A DNA stretch of 64,000 nt from Galeruca laticollis (taxonomy: Eukaryota > Arthropoda > Insecta > Coleoptera > Chrysomelidae): NCBI GenBank assembly GCA_963921935.1, contig OY998178.1, forward strand, positions 195,518,862 to 195,582,861, in the 5' to 3' direction. Positions within the stretch are counted from its first letter, which is position 1. Every line of letters starts with the position of its first letter. Position numbers and translations under genes: made by a program. Under the pieces are notes generated by a model. It did no database searches and was not told the DNA's origin. It saw nothing but the letters and a program-made list of their open reading frames with translations. Positions 33,496-46,234 of this stretch are shown here, in pieces.

Positions 33496-36400
33496 ATGTT
33501 CACGAATGTAGCTCAGATTAACCTGCGTCACGCGAAGGGAGCTTCAGTCGTGATTGCAAGGTTGTTCGCTAGACTACAACTGGATATTGTACTGTTCCAA
33601 GAACCATGGATCAACAAAATAGGCCAAATGAAAGGTTTGGAATGCAAGGATTCTAAATTGATTTATGATCAGAGGCAAATATCTCCGCGTGCCTATCTAA
33701 TCATGAGAAATAACATAAAATATATATGTGTTCAAGAATACGTGTCACGGAACCTTGTTCCAATCACGGTTCACCACAACATTGGGGGTATCGACCGAGA
33801 CATCGTCATTGCCTCTCCCTACTTCGCTGGAGACAGGCCGATGACACCACCAGAGGGAGTAAAGGATCTAGTGAGACACTGCAATAGTAGACGACTGCCA
33901 ATCATAATTGGTTGTCATGCCAACGCACAAAATACCATGTTTGGAAGCACTAACAGCAACGCCAAAGGTGAGTGTTTATTGTAATATATCTTAGTAAATA
34001 ACCTTGAGACCTTAAACGTGGGGACAACCCCCACTTTTGTCACGAGAGCAAGAGAAGAAATCCTGGACGTAACAATTGATAATATTGCTGCTAGGAAAAA
34101 TGTGGAAGATTGGAGGGTGATGAGCGAGCCATCACATTCCGACCATAGGATCATCGAATTTAGGATAGAGGGAGATACTACCTCGATTTCCACAATCCGG
34201 AATCCTAGAAATACTAATTGGTCTCTTTACAAGATGAATCTGAAGAACAATTTGGAACAAGTCGGACTAATTGGGGTAAATCACCCGCACTATGACCTGG
34301 AACAAAGAGTCGAACAAACCAATGAGGCAATAATGGAAGCTTTCCATTCCAGTTGCCCACTGTCAAAAGCTTGTTCAGAAAAGGATGCTCCTTGGTCGAG
34401 GAAGAACCTGTGAAACCTCAGAAAAGAGGTTCGTCGGCTCTTTAATAGAGCCAAACGTGATGGTAATTAACAGGAGTACATTGAGAAGCTTACTTAATAC
34501 AATAAAGAGATTGGGAAGTCCAAAAGGCTCAATTTTCAAGCCTTTTGCGAAAAGATCACTTCCACTCACACAGCGACCAGACTACAAAAGGTCATGGCAA
34601 ATGGGGGAACTAACTCCACAATGTCGCTGAAAAATACAGACGGATCATACACGGAAGCTGAAGAAGAACGATCGATTATTTTTCTTAGAACCCAATTTCC
34701 AGATAATGAACCAGCAACAAGTACCGAGATGGCAATGAATTACATCAAAAAATCCCACACGGAAGATTGGGACATTGCTTAGAAAAAAATTACCAGACAA
34801 CGGTTGTAATGGGCAATGAGTAACTTTTCACTACATAAATCACCAGGAGTGGATGTTATATTTCCAGCACTCCTGCAGCAAGGGATTGAGGAGATTCTTT
34901 CTCACATGGTGGAAGATTACAAGAATCAGTCTAGAAGTGGGTCTAATACCTAGAAAATGAATAACGGCAAGGGTAACCTTCATATCAAAAATAGGGAAAA
35001 AAGACGGAACTGATCCCTGCTCTTTTAGACCCTTCTGCCTAACATCGTTTCTACTCAAAATGATGGAGAAAGTTCCGGACAACTACATAAGAATGGAGGA
35101 CCTAGAGAATATACCAATTCATAAATGTCAGCATGCCTACAGAGCGGGTCGATCAACTGAGGCGGCTATGTATCAGCTGACCGAAGTCATCCAGAAAATT
35201 CTGAACAACAGAGAAATCTCAATGTGCGCATTCCTGGATATATCTGGGACCTTTCACAACACAACTCATGTGTCTGTCAAAGAAGCACTGAAAAGGCGAG
35301 GAGTGAATTAAACCATTGTAAAATGGATGTATGAGTTGTTGACAACGAGGATAGCTAAGACAAAGGTTGAGAATCAAACCACCTCAGTTAGAGCCACTGG
35401 CGGGACACCTCGAGGGGGAGTGATATCTCCCCTTCTATGGAGCTTCCTAGTTGCTTTACAGGCTAACGGAGCTTGGCTTTGAATGTATGGGCTATGCAGA
35501 TGGCATAGTTCTAATAGTCAGAGGCAAGTTCGAGAGCACGTTGCGTGATTTATTACAGAAGGCCTCAGAATTATTGAGCAATGGTGCTTGTGAGTGGTAC
35601 TAAACATTTACCCAAACCAGACCATAGTTATACCATTCACCCGAAAAAGAACACATTCAGCCATGAAACCACTATCTTTAAACAGGGAAATCATAGAATG
35701 GGAATCAGAAGTTAAATATCTAGGAATAACCCTAGACAGTAAGCTTCTGTGGAATAAGCATGTTGAAATAACTGCTAGTAAAGCAATAAGAGCTTGGATG
35801 TCGCACATAAATCTAGCTGGTAAGAGTTGGAGCTGTATCCCAAAATTACTGCGATGGATGTACGCCATGATTATGAGATCATCAATTACGTATGGGGCAA
35901 TAGTTTGGCATACAAAAGGAAGTCAGTACAACACAAGGAAGACCCTAGACCAAGCTCAGAAACTTGCCTGTGTGTGCATCACTGGAGCTATGAGAACGTG
36001 TCCAACTAGGGCATTGAGATCATTTCAGATCTCACACCTCTACATCTGGTGATAGAAAGCTCTACGCAAGGGACAATTCGTTGAGTATCTAAGAAAGGCT
36101 CATGCAATGAGAGTATTAAAAGAACATATATCTCATTAGCGAATCTCGCCAGTGACGAAATGATCAAGTAAGTAAGTATCGAAAAAAATATCACCACGAT
36201 GCTAAATAAGAGGAGATACTGGAAAAGAGAATACACCACTCAAACTCTCAAAGAAAACACCATTAGATGGTATACGGATTGTTCAAAAACTACCACTGGA
36301 GCTGACGCTGGTGTATTTCGGACTGGCACCAGATACTCATTATCGTTAGGCTCCATTCCGAACGTCTTTCAGGCAGAAATACTTGCTATCGAAAGATGCG

Positions 36401-36957
36401 TGGAAATGAACCTATAAACAAACTATCATGAATATGGGATATCGATCCATTCGGATAGTCAAGCAGTTATCAAAGCATTGAGCTTAATGATTTAGATAAG
36501 AATAACAGGGTCTATTTAGTCTGGGTTAATGGCCATTCGGGAATCACGGCAAATGAAAAGGTCAATATCAGGCCAGGAAAGCAGCACAAACGCCCTTCGT
36601 TGGCCCGGAGCCTCTATGTGGTGTAGAAAAATGCTCCTATAAGAAAGAGTTTCGGAAGAAAGAGGAAACCGAAAGAGAAGCACTTTGGCGGTGCCTTCCC
36701 GGGCTGGAACATTCCAAAAAGTTCCTGCGGAACTTTGACATTGCTAGATTCAAAAATATTTGGATCTCAGTGAAAAAAAGCTACATCTCCACACGGGCTT
36801 GCTTATAGAACACTGCCACCTTCGGAAGCACATAATGAGAATAGATCTAGCAGAAACTGAGGAGTGTAGATTCTGTTGTGAGGAGGATGAAACTCCGTAT
36901 CACCTAGTTCTAGAGTGCCTTCACATTGCAAGCCAATGCAAGAAATGCTTCGGATAA
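33496..36957 (+). pseudogene. ORF2 of non-LTR element 1: endonuclease, RT, RNase H
   Basis: The endonuclease (33496-34413) shows AQINLRHAKGAS, DIVLFQEPWINK, IIIGCHANAQNTMFGS (usually GC/SDANAHH-WGS) and HSDHRIIEF. RT starts near 34830 (HKSPGVDVIFPALLQ). It continues with HKCQHAYRAGRSTEAAM, CAFLDISGTFHNTT (motif A) and GGTPRGGVISPLLW (motif B). Motif C, at ~35492, reads YADG instead of YADD, so the second catalytic Asp is Gly. The thumb (35594-36050) has VKYLGITLDSKLLWNKH. RNase H begins at 36268, IRWYTDCSKT with QAEILAIERC. The C-terminal C-x2-C-x8-H-x4-C motif is CRFCCEEDETPYHLVLEC (36868-36921). Stops are frequent; the copy is dead. Confidence 0.87.
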
Positions 36958-37144
36958 GAAGGATCAAGCTTCGTTGAAGCCGTCCCAAATACTAGAGTTC
37001 ATTCGAACCCTGGAACTGGAAGGCGAGCTGTAGTAGTAGTGTAAACAGCTCTGATAGGGGAGGGGGCACAATGAGCCTCATGTTTCAGTTCATTGTAACC
37101 CTTTTAAAATCTAATCTTTTAAAATCTAATCTAATTCAATTCAT

Positions 37145-38225
37145 GTTGAGAGAAAGTCACTTAACATCACTGAAACGAAAGATTGTGGACTTGTTGTAAT
37201 AATTTAATTTGACTTATGTTTCATCAACGTCCATTCAATTATTTTGATTATATTGTTTATTTCGTTTGGTGAATTGAATTAACGATAGTCATGTACAATG
37301 TACAAGCTCCTTTGATTGTGTATTATTTTTTCTAACCATTTAGTAATTTGGTATTGTTTTTAATAGTCTCTTGTAATTTTGAAGTATGACAGTTTCCTAT
37401 TAACAGTTTCCGTTTGGATATACCTTCCATATTGTTCTTTACCTACGATACTATAAGTCACATTGTGTGGGAAGTGTTTTTCGATTTTTGTGCTAATTTC
37501 ATTGTTGTTGGAATGGACAATTTCTCTAAATGTGATGAAATTCTTGGTGTTCTTCAGTTACAATTTTGTAATGATGTTCCTATTACTGATCTTTTATTAT
37601 AAGTCTTTGCTTGATATGGCACGTATTCTGTTCCTGAGGTTATCCTCTTCCTATTCCTTCCTCCCAAGTTAATATTCATTGTGGACTCTTCCCTTTGGGA
37701 ATTGAATCGGACAATGTTGGATTTTTCCTTCTAGGAATTGAGGCTGACAATGTTGTACTCTTCCTTCTGGGAATTGAAGCTAATAATTCGAATAAGAATT
37801 TTCCTTTCCTTTCCTCGAGTATTTTTATTCACCCCGTGGACAGTTTTTGATGCTCACCCCATCCTTAAAATCCTTTTTTTCCTGAGCGTTGATCACTCAC
37901 TTCGAGTTCAATTTATTACAACCCATTTAATCTCAACTCCTTTGTAATATATTACATTCAATTTGTCACATCCAATATTTGAAATTTCTTTATTTTTCAA
38001 TTTCAAAATTTCATTATTCCAATCTCTCTGGACAATTTCCTCGAAAATGCAAACTTAACATTTCCGAGGATTCACGTGTGTTACCCATTGAAAAGTTTTT
38101 TGTCAGGTAATGTTGGAGACTTTGTAATTGTTCCAATCACTAATGCCATAATATTATTTAGGTAGCCTGAAGATGGCTCTTATGTAGGCCGAAACTAGTA
38201 GACTGTTTGACAATAATAAAAAAGA
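37145..38225 (+). mobile_element. 3'/terminal region of the second Penelope family, copy 2
   Basis: Opens with a ~45-bp piece in the minus orientation (CATGTTGAGAGAAAGTCACT, also at 25737) joined directly to plus-orientation sequence that parallels 30960-31640. The end near 38165-38195 (CTGAAGATGGCTC...GGCCGAAACTAG) resembles a degenerate hammerhead core, and the block ends near 38225. Short frames such as 37414-37672 are not supported as genes. Confidence 0.65.
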
Positions 38226-39261
38226 TACTGTGATATATTGACTTTGAGTTTTATTTCAAAATTACTGTTAGTCACATTTGTGTTATGAATGATATTTATC
38301 TTTCACTTACTTTTGAGTTTGATCCTCCTATCTATCGCGATAATAGCAAAACTCACTTAACATAGGGTATAAAAATTGAGCCCTGTCAACGAACTGAACG
38401 GCAAGTGAGTATCGTCAACATTTGTGCCAACTATCAGATTGTGAAAATAGAATCAATCTCTTTCAGCAGGATTCCTTAATGATTAATTGTCTCTAGCATA
38501 GATGAAGAACGTTCTATCAACATGGTTATAATTACTTTGCTATAACAATTCATTGACATAATAGTATCTCTTCAACTATATACATATTTTCAGGTCTCTG
38601 GTTTTTCAATAATTATTTGTAGTAACGAAAATATTTCCAATACTGTTGTCATATCAAATAAATCATGAACAATTTATGCTTCCAAAAACAATAGATATAA
38701 CTAGAACATCACTTAGGTGCCGAATATCCCTTATAGGCTGAGAGTTCTAATTCCAACGTATATTCCGTGAAATTGACTTGAAGCGTATCCGTCAATTTAT
38801 AGTACTTGAACGCTGCTTGAAACTCGAAAAGAATATTTTCCTTGGGAATGAATTTTACGAAACGAAAAGAAGTGTGTTTGCAGTAAATATTTCTAAAAAA
38901 ATTGTACTGGAAGCTTTTATTTCAGAACAGTAAGTAATAGTATTGATTTTCCTACTCCGATACTTCAGGACATTCTGTTTCTCCATTATCATACTTAGGA
39001 TATTCGTCATAATAAGTAAATTCACAAGATTAATGAAATTATAAAATATTTGTCATTTTAATTCACTTAGGATTCCTACTACAGCGGCCGACGAGTAAAG
39101 ATCGATCAAGTAGGTCATTTAAATAAATTCAGCAATTAAGTATTTATTATTAGTTTTTGCTACGTATTTCTTTGGATTGTAATTAGCAATGCATTAAGCA
39201 TGTGATAATAACTTGTGAGGCAGCCAATAACAAACTTTACCAGTGTATCTATCCAAGAAAT
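38226..39261. other. Unassigned AT-rich sequence
   Basis: No gene or recognised element. Confidence 0.4.
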
Positions 39262-39355
39262 AAGCAGTGGCATGATATCTTCGTTCGTTGGTAAGTGACT
39301 GTTACTCACCTACTTCCCCCGATAAACCGGGAATAACACTTTTAGTGTAGCAATT

Positions 39356-40189
39356 TTGGTATCCAGAATCACGCACAGAATGTCATTATCTACTCCATCT
39401 CACCAACCAACTACATCTACTCATAATAATTTTGTCAACTCTTCTTCTCAATTCATTCATCCAAATGCACTTAATGACACTACCCCCACAAATCCAAAAT
39501 CGTACGTAGCGGCAGCACTCACCAAACCCCCTCCTCCATCCTTCCCCAAAAGAGAACATGCGATAATCATGCATTCAATTCCAAACACGGCTCTTTTCGA
39601 ATACATCAAAGCTATTGGTAACATTGTCTCACACAAAAATATAACTTTTGCCTCTAGGATTTCTAATAATCGCATCTGCATATATTTTTCTTCTATCGCC
39701 ATCGTAGATAATTTCCTTAAATCAAATCCTATCGTGGTGATAAACTCTTTTTCTGTCCTAATTAGAAGACTAATTACTCCTGCTAAACGAATCCTAATCT
39801 CCAATGTAAGCCCGTCCGTCCCTCATTCGGTAATTGAATCAGCTATCAAAGAATTTGGCTTGGAACTATCCTCACCAGTTTCTTTCGTAAAATGTGGTGC
39901 CACCGGTGATGAATATGCACATATCATGAATTTTAGACGAATCACCTGTGTAATACCTGACAGTGGCAATTTTAATATTCAAACATCTCTTCTAGTCTCA
40001 TATGAAAATACGCAATATTTAATATTTACTGCTACTGCTACTGATAGACTACAGTGTTTTATCTGCAAACAAACTGGACATACTACCAATACCTGCTCAA
40101 TTGCACCCAATGCCCCTGACATCCAACAACAGCTATCCAACTCTTATACTAGCTCCTCCTCCAATCATAATCTAATGAAAGATACTTAA
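39356..40189 (+). CDS. ORF1 (gag-like, CCHC zinc knuckle) of non-LTR element 2
   Basis: An intact 277-codon frame; the likely real start is the ATG at 39380 (MSLSTPSHQPTTST), 24 nt inside the maximal frame. The N-terminal ~70 residues are Ser/Thr/Pro/Asn-rich and unstructured. The middle (residues ~75-170) resembles an RRM-like fold (ILISNVSPSVPHSVIESAI). A CCHC zinc knuckle, CFICKQTGHTTNTC, lies at about residues 233-246. The protein would coat element RNA and deliver it to the nucleus, as in the I factor. TAA at 40187-40189 is followed ~160 bp later by ORF2. It is the only undamaged gene of this element. Confidence 0.85.
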   Translation: MVSRITHRMSLSTPSHQPTTSTHNNFVNSSSQFIHPNALNDTTPTNPKSYVAAALTKPPPPSFPKREHAIIMHSIPNTALFEYIKAIGNIVSHKNITFASRISNNRICIYFSSIAIVDNFLKSNPIVVINSFSVLIRRLITPAKRILISNVSPSVPHSVIESAIKEFGLELSSPVSFVKCGATGDEYAHIMNFRRITCVIPDSGNFNIQTSLLVSYENTQYLIFTATATDRLQCFICKQTGHTTNTCSIAPNAPDIQQQLSNSYTSSSSNHNLMKDT

Positions 40190-40344
40190 ATAATCGTATT
40201 ACTAGATTACAAAAAAAGTTAAAATTTCAATATTACCCTGAAGGTTCATCAGATTGCAAAAGTGTCTCGTCGGATATCTCAGTGGATGACCTCACCAATT
40301 CATTCGATTCCTAACTGATAAACCCTTTTTTTCTAAAACATCTT

Positions 40345-43300
40345 CACTTTAGTTCAATGGAACTGTGACGGATTCTTTCCCCGCCTGGAGAGAATTCAAC
40401 ACCTAATCTCACAAATTAACCCTGACATCTCATGCCTACAGGAAACCAATTCTAAGCTGACTAATCTACCTCATCTAAAATAATTTGAAGGGTACCATTT
40501 CATCCATACCAGTTGCTCTAGAGCAAGTGGAGGGACGTCAATACTAGTATCCAGTAACCTATATTCAACTCATCTCCCTATTAATACTAATCTTGAGGCC
40601 ATTGCCGTAACTACTTGGTGTCCATATAAAACCACAATTCGTAGCATATAAATCCGTCCAGACCACCCTCTGAAAGAAGAAGAACTGGTAGACCTTATCT
40701 ATCAGCTACCCTCTCCATATATCCTTGTAAGCGATTCTAATGCCCACAATACCATGTGGGGCTCCAATCAAACATTTGGAAAAGGCAAAACAGTAGAGAA
40801 TGTACTTTGTATATCCGGCTAATGCCTACTAAATACTGGTTCAGATACACATCTTAATATATCCTCTGGGACATTCTCTGCCATTGATCTAAGTATATGC
40901 GATCCCAGATCAGCTCCTTCACTTACATGGTCTACTGATGATGACTTGCACGATAGCAACCGTTTCCCCATCATTATTACCAATAATACGAACAATTGCA
41001 ACCGAGTCGCTACTAGAAGTTTTTGGCGTTTTAAAAAAGCTAACCGCGAAGGATACATCTCCCAAATCGAAGCCCATATACCGTTAATCCCTATATATGA
41101 CAGCATCGATAACTCTACCAATGCATTCACTCATGCAATAATTTCTGCTGCAGAAACCCACATTGGAAAGACAGTTATCTCGCAAAACCAAAAAACTGTA
41201 CCTTGGTGGAATACCTCCTGTGACAAAGCTATTGAGCAATATAAAATCGCCCTAAAAATACTCCGCAGAAACAGAACACAAGAAAACATTATCTTTCTGA
41301 AATGAGCCAAAGCTAAATCCAAATTCATAATAAAACAGAGCAAAAAATCTTCATGGCAAAACTACGTATCATCTTTGACCAAAGATACAAATCCAAGTCA
41401 AGTATGGAAAAAAATCCGACAAATGCAAGGAAATAAAACGAATCCCAATATTCCTAGTCTAGTAAGTAATGGCTTAGTAATTACGGACAACTCACAAATT
41501 GCTAACTGTCTCAAAGCTTTTAAGAAAATTTTAAAAGCAAGAATAATACTCTATCAACTTCATCTGCAAATACTCTCCAACGACTCCTCCCACCAACAAC
41601 TATAACACAAGATATCAATTATTTGAATACTTCTTTCACCTATTTCGAACTATTAACTGCTATCAATTCCTGCAAAAACACCGCTCCGGGTCCCGACGAA
41701 CTCCCCTACATTTTTCTCAAAAAACTTACCACACCATGCCTCTATAACGTGATCTGGACATCACATACTTTTCCTAAACAATGGCTCAACTCTATTATCC
41801 TGCCAATCAATAAACCCGACCATCCATCATCATTACCTCAATCTTATAGACCCATCTCATTGACTTGCACGACTTGCACCATGTGCAAACTTATGGAAAA
41901 AATGATAAATAAAAGACTCTTGTGGTTTCTAAACATAAAATTATCTCAGAAGCCCAATCGGGCTTCAGACCTCACCGCTCTACAAACGATAACCTGGTGC
42001 TTCTTCAAACACATATAGCTGATGCAATGAATGATAAACACAACATGATCGCAACCATTTTTGATATAGAGAGAGCTTTTGACACCATATCCAGAATAGC
42101 GATAATCAATACATTAAAACAATACAGCGTTGAAGGCAACATTCTATTCTTCATTCAAAACTTTTTATCCACCACAAAGTTCCAGGTATCCGTTAATGGT
42201 ATCCTCGCCTATCCCCTCATTCAAAGAGACGTGGGCCTCAAGGCTCCGTCTTAAGTCCAACTTTATTTATTCTTTCACTGAATAACCCTAGCTCAGACTT
42301 CCCAAGTCCTGTCAAACACACCCTATATGCTGATGATCTAGTATTATATTGCCATGGAAAATTCACACTCGCTATGTGCTCATTGCTGCGAAATGCAGTA
42401 AATCTACAATGCAGCAAAACGAAGCTCGTAGGTTTAACTCAAAATCAAAAATTATCAAATTTAGTGGATTACCCACATCTCAAACTCCTGACAATCTAAT
42501 TAATGACCCCCCTCTTCCTGTTATTGAACAATGTAAAATACTTAGATCAATTTTTGATTCACGTCTTACTTGGAAAAAGCACATTATGGATATTAAGGGT
42601 AAATGCCTTCAAAGACTAAATATCGTTAAAACTCTTCAGCATCATAACTGGGGTGCTGATGAAAATACTCTTCTTAAAGTATACAAAGCCCTGAAACGCT
42701 CCAAAATTGACTAGGCTAGTTTCATTTACATGTCTGCTAGCAAAACGTATTTAAACCTACTAAACTATGTGCAAAACACCTCCATACGTTTGTGTCTAGG
42801 AGCCTTACGCCACAGCCCAGCAGAAAGTCTCTATAACAAAGCTAATGAATCACCTCTCTGGCTGAGACGTCAACAGCTTCTCTTTACATATGCAGCATCG
42901 AACCCCTCAAATTTTACGCATGCTCTCCTTACTAATATTCCAAACAATCAACCCAATCAATCAAAATTAAAATCTATCCTAATCTTTTCTCGCCAATAAT
43001 AAGCAACATCAACTTATCACATACACGTCCATTCCCAACACCATCTCCCCCCCCCCCTGGCATAAACATATTCCTCGCCTAAATACCTTCCTGAGACAAA
43101 TATGACACCTTAAAGTACTTAAGAATTCAAAATTTTATGGAAATCATTCAATCAATCCGGTACTATACACGGACGCTTCAAAAAACGAAACTGGTGTAGG
43201 CTGTTCTGTCACAACTACCTATCACCCCGTAAACTAATCTCGTATCCCCTCCCATTGCAGTGTCCACACAGGCGAACTATTCAGCATACTTTTAGCTTCA

Positions 43301-43935
43301 ATAGCCTCACTCCAATAAATAAGAATATTGCCATTTGTACAGATCCATTAGCAGCAATCCATTCCATACGCAACATATTCGCTGACCATCACCTCGTATG
43401 AAAGATACATGATACATATCAAAATCCTTCCTCCTAGGGTGTAACAGTCACTATCATCTGGATACCTTCACACGTCGGCATAACAGGCGATGAGCTCGCT
43501 GATAGTTATGCAAAAAATCTGTCACATCCACTACTGGTTCTTCCAACATCCAGATCTACAAGGATTTGTAATCGGAAATAAAGAAAATAACAAACAGCAG
43601 GTGGCAATTACATTGCCACTAAAACCATGCAAAACTCTACCAATTCCGACCGAATCTTGATCGTCCCGAACTTTCTAGAAAAGAGATGGTCATTATAAGA
43701 AGACCAAGATTGGGCCATACAAAACTAACGCATGGTTATGGCAACAAGTGCTAAACCAATGTGTCAATTCTGCCAATCCCTCCTGACCGTTAAACACATC
43801 CTGACTGAATGCCATCAGCATACAATGAGAAGACATTAACTAAATATCGAAGAAGATCTTCAAATAATATTGAATGATCCGCATAAATTCATCGCTGTTA
43901 TTAAACTATTAAAGGACATTCAACTTTATAACAAA
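40345..43935 (+). pseudogene. ORF2 of non-LTR element 2: endonuclease, RT, RNase H
   Basis: The endonuclease begins at VQWNCDGFFPRLERIQHL and DISCLQETN (~40350-40450). It continues with YILVSDSNAHNTMWGS and FWRFKKANREGYISQIE. RT (41620-42700) shows CKNTAPGPDELPYIFLKKL, SYRPISLTC, EAQSGFRPHRSTNDNL, IFDIERAFDTIS (motif A) and LYADDLVLYC (motif C intact, 42323-42352). RNase H starts at 43155 (VLYTDASKNETGVGCSV), with IIWIPSHVGITGDELADSYA at 43448-43507. The C-terminal C-x2-C-x8-H-x4-C motif is CQFCQSLLTVKHILTEC near 43765. More than fifteen stops or shifts break the frame. A C-run near 43050 lies between RT and RNase H. Confidence 0.87.
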
Positions 43936-43960
43936 ATATGAAACAAAAATAATTTTGATA

Positions 43961-44354
43961 TATTTCTGATAATCAGTTGTTATAGTTTACACTTTCTATC
44001 ATCTTTAGTCGTATAATCCATTGCAATTTATAAATCCATTGTAATCTTATGATCCATTATAATTGTAAATCCATTGTAATTTTATAATACATAGAAATTG
44101 TATCATTCATCGTAAATGTGTAAATGGCCATAGTTGTCAGTAAAGGGGCAGCACTGATTCTAGTCCATTCCTTATGTAAAATAACATGGGAAATAGCCAA
44201 GGTCCATCGTGGTGATTTTTGACTCAATTCGATCTGCGCATGCGTCAATCATGAGGCGGCCGTCAGGAATCTTGTTCCGCGTGCCCATCCACCTTGCCGA
44301 TGACCTTCTCAGTCAGTTGATCATGTGTATAATGGGGTAGAGTGAGTCAAAAAT
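43961..44354. other. Possible 3' tail of non-LTR element 2 and unassigned sequence
   Basis: Contains three near-repeats of ATCCATTGTAATTTATAA type (44018-44100), probably the element's 3' tail. Nothing is recognised beyond it. Confidence 0.4.
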
Positions 44355-44429
44355 GACGTTACACGTGACATTTGACGTTACACGTAACGTCAAACGCCAC
44401 ATGTAACGTCAAACGTCACGTGTAACGTT
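44355..44429. repeat. Near-perfect hairpin of ACGT-rich units
   Basis: The 27-nt arm 44355-44381 (GACGTTACACGTGACATTTG...) mirrors 44403-44429 with one mismatch or two. The 21-nt loop itself repeats the unit GTAACGTCAAACG. It looks like subterminal repeats of a DNA transposon, but no transposase is near. Confidence 0.8.
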
Positions 44430-46234
44430 GAACGTCAAATATTTATGGACTGTATATATTAAAACATTTTCAATTTACCTTCATTCGTTTTGAGAAAGCT
44501 ATTGTGTTAGTGAAACGCATCAACCAGTTTAAATTGAACATTAGTTCAAATAAATGAAGTTTTAAATAAATCAGATTGTTTTATTTCATCGGTCAGTATG
44601 GATCTTCATCAAGTAAAAGCCTCATTTATTCAATATGCAAATCACTTTTCTCAATTAATGTAGAATAACTTTAGTTTCACAGCTTGAATTTTAATTTGTC
44701 CGCTGTGGGAGACGTGTTCACTACTGGTAACTTCACCTTATTTGAGACACAAACTTTTTTGTAGGTATCTTATCAGTTTGATCATTTTGAACTGTTCATA
44801 TTATATTATTAAAAAGCCGCAGGGTTCAATTAAGGTTCTACCTCATCAGGTTACTGTATGTTGTAGTGACCACTTTCATAACTATTTTCATTGAGAATAC
44901 ATTCTTATAATACATTTTCCTCGCAAAACGTTGTACATGAGGGTTTCTGAGGTATTATTATGATGTTGGAATCAATTAAAACTTCAGCAACCTAAGGAGA
45001 GATCTAAGACTCAGGCTCTCAAAGCAAGATCAATAAAGGATCTAGCGATTGGAGACTCAGCCAACTAGTGCAAGATCAATTAAACAACTCCAATCATCAA
45101 TTAAAAACGTGTTCTAAATGTGACAGAAGTGTTTCGACTGTGCTACTTTGGGATAACTCGTAATTTTTTGGTATTGGGTTATTTGGACTTCTAGGTTCGG
45201 ATTATTCAAAATATTGACGTAGTAGATCGATTATGATGTCCTCTCTGGGCTCTGGCTTGGAAATTCCTTCCAAATCGTTTTTCAACTTATCAAGTACTAC
45301 AACCTCCTTTTGCGGACCTTTGTTATTAGTTTATTTTCACCGAACTAGAAATATACGAAATATTTCTAGTCATTTTGTATCTTGAACTTGTAACCTCCCT
45401 CTAGTTTTGGTAGCAAAACTAGGATGTAAAATATCAATAGACGGCTGTTGGAGTATTCGCCTTATTTAGAAAAAGCCGGCACTGTAACAATGCCTCCGTG
45501 TTAACAACTTACAATGGAAAATGATAAAATTCAGGAAATAAAAAATGGATGAAAGTTAAACTGGGAGAAAACAAATAGCTAAAAATCGTGAAGATTTTTG
45601 TCGGTAGCTCTTCATTTGAAATTCACATGTTTTTCATAATCCACGATGGAGAAAAGTAGGGAGTTTCAGGAAAAGTTCAAGCTGAATCATTACGCAAACA
45701 TAATAAGCTAACAAATAGGATGAATTAGGAGCTAATACTCAGCAAAAAAGGCACTAAAACAGGACTACAACTGATAATAGGAATGAAAATGAACATAAAG
45801 TTCGTAATTTTATGAGTGGAATTACTTTTTCAAAAAAAGTTCAATGTAGATTTATCCGCAAAGTCATGATATTTCCGAGTTGACTCTTGATTCCTGCAGA
45901 ATATTAAGATAAATTATTTATTTTATGCATTTTCATTTTTGAGGATAGTATTTATTTTGATTCTGTCATGAATTCAAATTTTCTAGCCTCCTTCGGAAGC
46001 CTTATAACTCCTCAAATTGTTGCCCTTGTCCATTATCAATAAATATTAGATGATAACAAAATATGTTTGGTTTATTTATGTCTTACGTAAAATATAATTA
46101 CTGGAGATGTTCAGATTCTTGAACAGCAGCAATAATAAAGAATGCTGACTTGGAATACAGACTAATTCTTAGTTGTTGAAGTCATAAAATGTGTTCCTAA
46201 GGGCAAAGATTCAAATAGGTGTGTTTGTTTCGAT
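44430..46234. other. Unassigned sequence
   Basis: No gene. A small hairpin ACTAGAAATATACGAAATATTTCTAGT-like (two 11-nt arms) lies at 45343-45369. Confidence 0.4.

Larger units (their letters stand above)
31645..37140 (+). mobile_element. Non-LTR retrotransposon 1 (endonuclease-RT-RNase H type), defective
   Basis: A ~5.5-kb GC-richer block set in AT-rich Penelope DNA. It has a ~550-bp 5' UTR, ORF1, ORF2 and a 3' end made of repeated TTTTAAAATCTAATC (37100-37130). Endonuclease, RT, RNase H and a terminal zinc motif place it in the I/Jockey/R1 supergroup. Its base composition marks it as foreign to the surrounding sequence. Stops break both ORFs. Similar Penelope 3' sequence flanks both sides, consistent with insertion into that DNA. 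Confidence 0.88.
39262..43960 (+). mobile_element. Non-LTR retrotransposon 2 (I-like), defective
   Basis: About 4.7 kb with a short 5' UTR (CAGTGGCATGATATCTTCGT), ORF1 with a zinc knuckle, ORF2 with endonuclease, RT, RNase H and a C-terminal zinc motif. It is C-rich on the plus strand compared with its surroundings. ORF1 is intact; ORF2 has many stops. The domain set fits the I clade. The 3' end is unclear: the tail near 43995-44100 repeats ATCCATTGTAAT units, which could be the element's 3' repeat. Confidence 0.88.

Noticed and set aside
44820..44880. Hammerhead-like sequence on the minus strand (CTGATGAGG)
   Set aside because: Catalytic GAAA and the closing stems do not line up.
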